Made by a program: the position numbers and the translations under genes. Source: Clostridia bacterium (GTDB lineage: Bacteria; Bacillota; Clostridia; Oscillospirales; CAG-272). From it: 10,631 bases of DNA. The notes under the pieces were generated by a model. The model saw only the letters and a list, made by a program, of their open reading frames with translations, searched no databases and was not told the DNA's origin. The stretch spans positions 1 through 10,631 of the forward strand of contig JAFTLM010000266.1 in the NCBI GenBank assembly GCA_017455945.1, read 5' to 3'. Shown in pieces: positions 6,223-10,631 of this stretch (positions within the stretch are counted from its first letter, which is position 1; the number at the start of each line of letters is the position of its first letter).

Positions 6223-7554
6223 ATGAATGATTATATCAATGTTTGCGGAGCCGGCCTTGCAGGATGCGAGGCGGCTTGGCAAATAGCAAAACGCGGAATA
6301 AAGGTCAGACTCTATGAGATGAAGCCTTGTAAGTATACCCCCGCACATCATTCCGAAAAGTTTGCGGAGCTGGTTTGTTCCAACTCTTTGCGTTCGGACA
6401 GAGTTACCAATGCGGTGGGACTCCTTAAAGAGGAACTTTTGAGAATGGATTCGCTTATTATGGAGGCGGCGTATGCCACCAGAGTTCCCGCAGGTTCGGC
6501 ACTTGCCGTTGACAGGAACTTGTTTTCGGAATATATAACCGATAAAATAAAAAGCAATCCTATGATAGAAATAGTAAGCCAAGAGGTTAGCGACGTTGAC
6601 AGCGACGTAATCACCGTTGTTGCTACAGGGCCGCTGACTTCCGATAAAATGGCAGATTATATTCAAAAAGACCTGGGCTGTAAGGGCTTGCATTTCTTTG
6701 ACGCCGCGGCACCGATAGTGGATTATTCCACAATAAATATGGATGTCGCCTTCTTTGCTTCGCGTTACGATAAGGGCGATGCCGACTATATAAACTGCCC
6801 GATGACTAAGGAGCAGTACGACGTATTTTACGAAGCTCTGGTAAGTGCCGACGAGGCGGAGCTTAAAGATTTTGACCGTGAAATGCAGAAAGAGCTTAAG
6901 GTGTTTGAAGGCTGTATGCCGGTGGAGGTAATGGCTAAACGCGGTTACGATACACTCCGTTACGGACCTTTGAAGCCTGTGGGACTGGTGGATAAGAGAA
7001 CGGGTAAGGAATCCTACGCCGTTGTCCAGCTCAGAAAGGAAAACGCCGAGGGAACTATGTATAACTTGGTTGGTTTCCAGACACATCTTACTTTCCCCGA
7101 GCAAAAAAGAGTTTTCCGTCTGATCCCCGGACTTGAAAATGCCGAGTTTTACAGATACGGTATAATGCACAGAAACACATACCTTAATTCGCCCGAAATA
7201 CTTTCGGCTGATTATTCGATGAAGTCAAACGCCAATATATTTTTTGCGGGGCAGATGACCGGTGTTGAGGGATATATCGAATCTACCGGTTCGGGATTTG
7301 TCGCCGGAATTAATGCGGCAAGACGCTTCAGAGGAATTGAGCCTGTTGTGTTCCCCAAAACCACAATGATAGGTGCAATGGCACATTATATTGAAAACGG
7401 AGGCAACGGAGAGTTTGTTCCGATGAACGCCAATTTCGGCATAGTGAAACCTCTTCCAATGAGAGTGAAAGGCGGAAAGGTGGCACGCTATGAAGTTGTT
7501 GCCGCAAGGGCACTCGACGAGATAGAAGCACTTAAACCTGTTGTAAAAGAATAA
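6223..7554 (+). CDS. trmFO: Methylenetetrahydrofolate--tRNA-(uracil-54-C5)-methyltransferase TrmFO
   Basis: TrmFO is an FAD enzyme that makes 5-methyluridine at position 54 of the tRNA T-loop, taking the carbon from methylenetetrahydrofolate. The 443-residue product has the dinucleotide-binding motif GAGLAG (9-14), the VCSNSLRSD block (51-59, with C52), FEGCMPVEVMAKRGYDTLRY (228-247, with C231) and the C-terminal FAD block GQMTGVEGYIESTGSGFVAG (343-362). C52 and C231 match the two cysteines used by the characterised enzyme. The length is typical. Nine bases separate it from topA, and no Shine-Dalgarno is visible before the ATG (TTTTGAATT precedes it). The start is still firm, because the FAD motif begins only 9 residues in. 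Translation may depend on coupling to topA, which is inference. Confidence 0.97.
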   Translation: MNDYINVCGAGLAGCEAAWQIAKRGIKVRLYEMKPCKYTPAHHSEKFAELVCSNSLRSDRVTNAVGLLKEELLRMDSLIMEAAYATRVPAGSALAVDRNLFSEYITDKIKSNPMIEIVSQEVSDVDSDVITVVATGPLTSDKMADYIQKDLGCKGLHFFDAAAPIVDYSTINMDVAFFASRYDKGDADYINCPMTKEQYDVFYEALVSADEAELKDFDREMQKELKVFEGCMPVEVMAKRGYDTLRYGPLKPVGLVDKRTGKESYAVVQLRKENAEGTMYNLVGFQTHLTFPEQKRVFRLIPGLENAEFYRYGIMHRNTYLNSPEILSADYSMKSNANIFFAGQMTGVEGYIESTGSGFVAGINAARRFRGIEPVVFPKTTMIGAMAHYIENGGNGEFVPMNANFGIVKPLPMRVKGGKVARYEVVAARALDEIEALKPVVKE

Positions 7555-7568
7555 AGATTTGGAGAATT

Positions 7569-8603
7569 ATGAGAATTATAGTTGATGTAATGGGCGGAGA
7601 TAACGCGCCCCTTGAAACGGTAAAAGGCGTGTGTGCAGCTGCGGCTGAGTACACAGCCAGCTATATCCTTGTAGGAAACAAACCTGAAATAGAACAGATA
7701 GCTGAAGAAAATAATCTTGATCTCAGCAGATTTGAAATAGTACATACAGAAACTGTTATAAATATGGAGGACGAACCTCTTTCGGTTATGAGAGCAAAGA
7801 GCGATTCGTCTATGAGTGTCGGCCTTAAAATGTTGGCTGAGGGTAAGGGCGATGCTTTTGTAAGCACCGGAAATACAGGTGCACTCTTTACGGGTGCTAC
7901 CCTTATAGTCAGAAAAATAAAGGGAATAAGCCGTGCCGCACTTGCAGGCGTTTTGCCTATGAATCCCCCACTTTTATTGCTTGACTGCGGTGCCAATATC
8001 TCGGTTACGGACGAATGTCTGGAACAGTTTGCGGTTATGGGGTCGGCTTATATGAAAAAAATGTACGACATTGAGGCGCCCCGTGTGGGACTTCTTAATA
8101 ACGGAGCCGAATCCCATAAGGGAACACAGCTCCAGATAGATGCATATAAAAGACTTTCTGAACGCGACGGTATAAATTTTGTCGGAAACATTGAAGCTAA
8201 TCAGGTTCCTTTTAACGCCTGTGACGTGCTTGTTACAGACGGCTTTACAGGTAATATTTTGCTTAAAAGCACAGAGGGAATGGGCAAGCTTATGATGAAA
8301 ACCATGAAGTCTATATACAGCGGAACGGTTGCCAAAATGTCCGCTCTTGTGGTGAAAAAGAAGCTGGATGCTGTAAAAAAAGATTTTGATGCAACCGAAC
8401 ACGGAGGAGCACCTTTGCTTGGAATGTCCAAGCCTGTTATAAAAGCTCACGGTTCGTCTAACGCAAAGGCGTTCAAAAATGCAATCAGACAGGCTATCAA
8501 TTATCACAATTCGGGAATAGTATACGATATAGCAGAGGTTGCGGCAGACTTTGCCGCAAGAAAGAAGCTGGCTAAGGAGCAACCTGCCAAAGCAGAAAAC
8601 TGA
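7569..8603 (+). CDS. plsX: Phosphate acyltransferase PlsX
   Basis: PlsX converts acyl-ACP and phosphate to acyl-phosphate, the donor used by PlsY to start phospholipid synthesis; it acts at the inner face of the membrane as a peripheral protein. The 344-residue product shows the family blocks in order: VDVMGGDNAP (5-14), SVMRAKSDSSM (72-82), STGNTGAL (99-106), LDCGAN (138-143), GLLNNGAE (174-181), LVTDGFTGN (221-229), GGAPLLG (279-285) and AHGSS (293-297). The length is normal, with a short charged tail. GGAG at 7561-7564 is 4 bases from the ATG. It follows trmFO by 14 bases and precedes rnc by 12. The acpP or fabD-fabG-acpP genes often found next to plsX in Firmicutes are not here. Confidence 0.97.
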   Translation: MRIIVDVMGGDNAPLETVKGVCAAAAEYTASYILVGNKPEIEQIAEENNLDLSRFEIVHTETVINMEDEPLSVMRAKSDSSMSVGLKMLAEGKGDAFVSTGNTGALFTGATLIVRKIKGISRAALAGVLPMNPPLLLLDCGANISVTDECLEQFAVMGSAYMKKMYDIEAPRVGLLNNGAESHKGTQLQIDAYKRLSERDGINFVGNIEANQVPFNACDVLVTDGFTGNILLKSTEGMGKLMMKTMKSIYSGTVAKMSALVVKKKLDAVKKDFDATEHGGAPLLGMSKPVIKAHGSSNAKAFKNAIRQAINYHNSGIVYDIAEVAADFAARKKLAKEQPAKAEN

Positions 8604-8615
8604 TAGAGAAAGAGA

Positions 8616-9335
8616 ATGATTATGCCAAGAAATTTTTCGGAACTTGAAGAAAAAATAGGATATAAATTCAAAAAAGAAGAGCTTATTTCCACCGCACTGA
8701 CTCATTCTTCATATTCAAATGAACTCAGAGCAAAGAAAATATCAATTAACTGTAATGAACGTCTGGAGTTCTTGGGAGATTCGGTGCTTTCCATAATTGT
8801 AAGCGAATATCTTTTTATAAAAAATAAGTATTTGCCCGAGGGGGAATTGACAAAGCTGCGTGCGGAATTGGTTTGCGAAAAAGCACTTTCAAAGTACGCA
8901 GGCGAAATAGAGCTGGGCGAGTATATGTATCTTGGTCACGGCGAGGAGAAGAACAACGGCAGAAATCGCCGTTCAATAATTGCCGATGCTTTTGAGGCAC
9001 TTTTGGCGGCAATTTATCTTGATTCGGGAAATGATAAGAAAACCGTATCCGATTTTCTTATGCCGTTTGTAAAAAAGGAAATAGAAGAAATATCCTCCGA
9101 GGGCAGAAATACTACCGATTATAAGACGGCACTTCAACAGTTTGTACAGCAAACCGAGGGTGATTTTCTGGAGTATAACGTGGTAGGAGAGAGCGGTCCG
9201 GACCATATGAAGGTGTTTGAGGTTGACGCTATGCTTAACTCCAACGTTATCGGTCACGGAAGCGGAAGATCCAAGCGTGAAGCCGAGCAGAACGCCGCAA
9301 AGCAGGCATTGGAGCTTTTCGGAGAAATCAAATAA
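8616..9335 (+). CDS. rnc: Ribonuclease III
   Basis: RNase III cuts double-stranded RNA and is needed for rRNA processing and turnover of structured mRNA. The 239-residue product has the usual two-domain form. The nuclease domain (about 8-160) carries the signature NERLEFLGDSVL (47-58) and DAFEALLAAIYLD (124-136). The four metal-binding residues are E51, D55, D124 and E127, all present. A double-stranded RNA binding domain follows (about 168-238), from DYKTALQQFVQ to the closing SKREAEQNAAKQALELF. The start is uncertain by two codons: ATG at 8616 and ATG at 8622 share a weak purine-rich site (GAGAAAGAGA, 8606-8615), and 8622 has somewhat better spacing. The order plsX-rnc-(radical SAM)-smc is common in Clostridia. 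Confidence 0.97.
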   Translation: MIMPRNFSELEEKIGYKFKKEELISTALTHSSYSNELRAKKISINCNERLEFLGDSVLSIIVSEYLFIKNKYLPEGELTKLRAELVCEKALSKYAGEIELGEYMYLGHGEEKNNGRNRRSIIADAFEALLAAIYLDSGNDKKTVSDFLMPFVKKEIEEISSEGRNTTDYKTALQQFVQQTEGDFLEYNVVGESGPDHMKVFEVDAMLNSNVIGHGSGRSKREAEQNAAKQALELFGEIK

Positions 9336-9383
9336 GCACAGGGAAGCCGACAGATTTTCCCATTGGGCTTTTTAGGGGTAGAG

Positions 9384-10397
9384 ATGAAACATATAAATAT
9401 ACCGGTTTTTATACCTCATTTGGGGTGTCCCAATAACTGCGTTTTCTGTAATCAACGGTCAATTTCCGGAAAACAAAGCTTCAGACGTGAGAGCGTGGCA
9501 GAAGAAATCGAGGAAGCACTTTCTACAGTGGAAAGTGCTGCCGAAACCGAAATAGCTTTTTTTGGCGGCTCTTTTACGGGGATAGACAGAGAGTTGATGA
9601 TATATCTTCTTGAAATCGCACAAGGCTATATAAATGACGGACGAGTGAAAAGTATAAGACTCTCAACCCGCCCCGATTATATAAGCGATGAGATACTTGA
9701 ATTGCTTTCCCGCTACGGAGTGAAAACAGTGGAGCTTGGGCTTCAAAGTATGGACGATGGAGTGTTGAAGGCGTCCAAACGCGGACACGATGCCAAGTGC
9801 GGAGAGAACGCCTGCAGACTTGTAAAAAATTACGGTTTTAACCTTGTGGGGCAAATGATGGTGGGATTGCCTCAATCGGACTTGAAGAAGGAAATTTATA
9901 CAGCGAAAAAGTTGTGCGAGCTTGGTGTGGATGCAGTCAGAATATATCCCACGGTGGTTTTTTATGATACCGAACTCTGTGAAATGGCAAAGCTGTCAAA
10001 GTATGAGCCCATAGATAACGATGCCGCTGTTATGAGAACTAAAGAACTTCTGAAAATATTTGCGGAACAGAACGTTGAGTGTATCAGAGTAGGACTTTGT
10101 GCTTCGGAAAATCTTTCGTCTGAGGATGCGGTGTTTGCGGGTGCCAATCACAGTGCTATAGGAGAACTTGCTATGGGCGAGGTTTTCTATGATAAAATGT
10201 GCGAGATAATAGAAAAATCCGACGGAGTGAACGGTAAAAAAATTGTTTTTTGCGTGCCAAAAGGGGCAACTTCAAAGGCGGTTGGCCAAAAAAGAAAAAA
10301 TATTGAGCGAATTTGTAAAAAATATTCACCTTTGAGTGTAAAAGTTCTTGAAAAAAATCAGATTTTGGGTTATAATATAACGATGGATATTATATAA
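9384..10397 (+). CDS. Elp3-like radical SAM protein, function unknown
   Basis: The 337-residue product is a radical S-adenosylmethionine enzyme. The 4Fe-4S motif CPNNCVFC (C15, C19, C22; CX3CX2C) is near the N-terminus, followed by the SAM-binding region FFGGSFTGI (59-67), STRPDYI (94-100) and ELGLQSMDDGVLKASKRGH (117-135), then GLPQSD and VRIYPTVVF. The C-terminal part (about 220-337, with ANHSAIGELAMGEVFYD) looks like the radical SAM C-terminal domain of Elp3-type proteins. At this length it has no room for the acetyltransferase domain of Elp3, so tRNA wobble-uridine modification cannot be assumed. The ATG at 9384 has AGGGG 5 bases upstream; an in-frame TTG at 9363 would add 7 residues without a suitable ribosome binding site. 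It lies between rnc and smc, and its end appears to contain the smc promoter. Confidence 0.88.
   Translation: MKHINIPVFIPHLGCPNNCVFCNQRSISGKQSFRRESVAEEIEEALSTVESAAETEIAFFGGSFTGIDRELMIYLLEIAQGYINDGRVKSIRLSTRPDYISDEILELLSRYGVKTVELGLQSMDDGVLKASKRGHDAKCGENACRLVKNYGFNLVGQMMVGLPQSDLKKEIYTAKKLCELGVDAVRIYPTVVFYDTELCEMAKLSKYEPIDNDAAVMRTKELLKIFAEQNVECIRVGLCASENLSSEDAVFAGANHSAIGELAMGEVFYDKMCEIIEKSDGVNGKKIVFCVPKGATSKAVGQKRKNIERICKKYSPLSVKVLEKNQILGYNITMDII
10348..10376 (+). promoter_or_regulatory. Sigma-A type promoter for smc, inside the end of the radical SAM gene
   Basis: TTGAAA (10348-10353), a 17-base spacer, and a perfect TATAAT (10371-10376) lie within the last 50 bases of the radical SAM coding sequence. 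Transcription would start near 10383, giving an smc leader of about 53 nt. Eleven of twelve hexamer bases match consensus with ideal spacing. Sites with A/T-rich codons can mimic promoters, so activity is inferred. Confidence 0.75.
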
Positions 10398-10435
10398 ATG
10401 ATGGATAAATAAAAACAGCAAAGGAGGCAATCCCA

Positions 10436-10631
10436 TTGTATCTTAAATCACTTGAGCTTCAGGGTTTCAAATCCTTCCCGGATAAAACAAAACTTAATTT
10501 TGAATCCGGTGCTACGGTAATCGTAGGTCCCAACGGAAGCGGAAAATCGAATATATCCGATGCGATGAGATGGGTTCTCGGAGAGCTTTCTACAAAAAAT
10601 ATCCGAGGCACCAAAATGGAAGATATCATAT
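10436..10631 (+). CDS. smc: Chromosome segregation protein SMC, N-terminal part (cut by window end)
   Basis: SMC is the ATPase core of the SMC-ScpAB condensin that compacts and separates chromosomes. The first 65 residues are present: MYLKSLELQGFKSFPDKTKL, then VIVGPNGSGKSNISDAMRWVLGE. The Walker A motif GPNGSGKS is at residues 32-39, and the following RWVLGE and KMEDII are typical of bacterial SMC. The rest of the roughly 1,190-residue family length lies outside the window. The start is TTG at 10436, set by AAGGAGG (10421-10427) 8 bases upstream and by the family N-terminus; no ATG is available nearby in frame. A likely private promoter at 10348-10376 precedes it. Confidence 0.96.
   Translation, partial: MYLKSLELQGFKSFPDKTKLNFESGATVIVGPNGSGKSNISDAMRWVLGELSTKNIRGTKMEDII

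Noticed and set aside
9341..9373. Possible terminator or pseudoknot between rnc and the radical SAM gene
   Set aside because: GGGAA/TTCCC (9341-9345 with 9357-9361) and AAGCC/GGCTT (9344-9348 with 9366-9370) are each only 5 bp and mutually exclusive; the T run is short and interrupted. The support is too weak.
9363..9383. TTG start for the radical SAM gene at 9363
   Set aside because: ATG 9384 has AGGGG at 5 bases and gives the expected MKHINIPVFIPHLGC start.
10398..10412. Tiny frame MMDK directly after the radical SAM stop
   Set aside because: Four codons with no separate ribosome binding site; most likely chance in A/T-rich spacer.
1..10631. A new defence, mobile or biosynthetic system
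   Set aside because: All genes belong to known housekeeping families in a familiar clostridial order. I saw no repeats of CRISPR type, transposase, integrase, attachment site, tRNA, or island-like change in base use.

Overview
This window reads as a chromosomal housekeeping segment of a low-to-mid GC Gram-positive bacterium of the class Clostridia. An Oscillospirales/Ruminococcaceae-like gut anaerobe is my best guess, made from gene order and protein character; I could not run a search. Every gene is on the + strand, gaps are short, and base use is uniform by eye. I saw no mobile element, CRISPR array, tRNA or rRNA, and no sign of recent transfer.

Region 1 (1-137) is the 3' end of a GNAT acetyltransferase gene. 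Region 2 (166-1613) is a complete translation operon, infC-rpmI-rplT (IF3, L35, L20). It has a near-consensus promoter with an A/T-rich upstream element, a leader of about 155 nt that folds into a hairpin and then a long bulged intrinsic terminator, and a strong terminator at its end. This is the layout of an L20-controlled attenuated operon. infC appears to start at an ATC codon, and its Shine-Dalgarno sequence lies inside a perfect 12-nt palindrome. Two further RNA hairpins lie between infC and rpmI.

Region 3 (1703-10397) is a tightly packed run of seven genes: a SpoU/TrmH-type RNA methyltransferase, dprA (ssDNA/RecA loader), topA (topoisomerase I), trmFO (folate-dependent tRNA m5U54 methylation), plsX (phosphate acyltransferase), rnc (RNase III) and an Elp3-like radical SAM protein. 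No convincing terminator interrupts it, so it may be one transcription unit. Its themes are RNA modification and processing, DNA topology and recombination, and phospholipid synthesis. Unlike many Firmicutes, no acpP or fab gene lies between plsX and rnc.

Region 4 (10348-10631) is the 5' end of smc (chromosome condensation ATPase). It has a TTG start, a strong ribosome binding site, and what looks like its own near-perfect promoter inside the end of the radical SAM gene.

I found no new multi-gene system. The observations most worth following are the layered control signals of the infC operon, the infC-rpmI intergenic structures, the private smc promoter, and the uncharacterised radical SAM gene that sits between rnc and smc.
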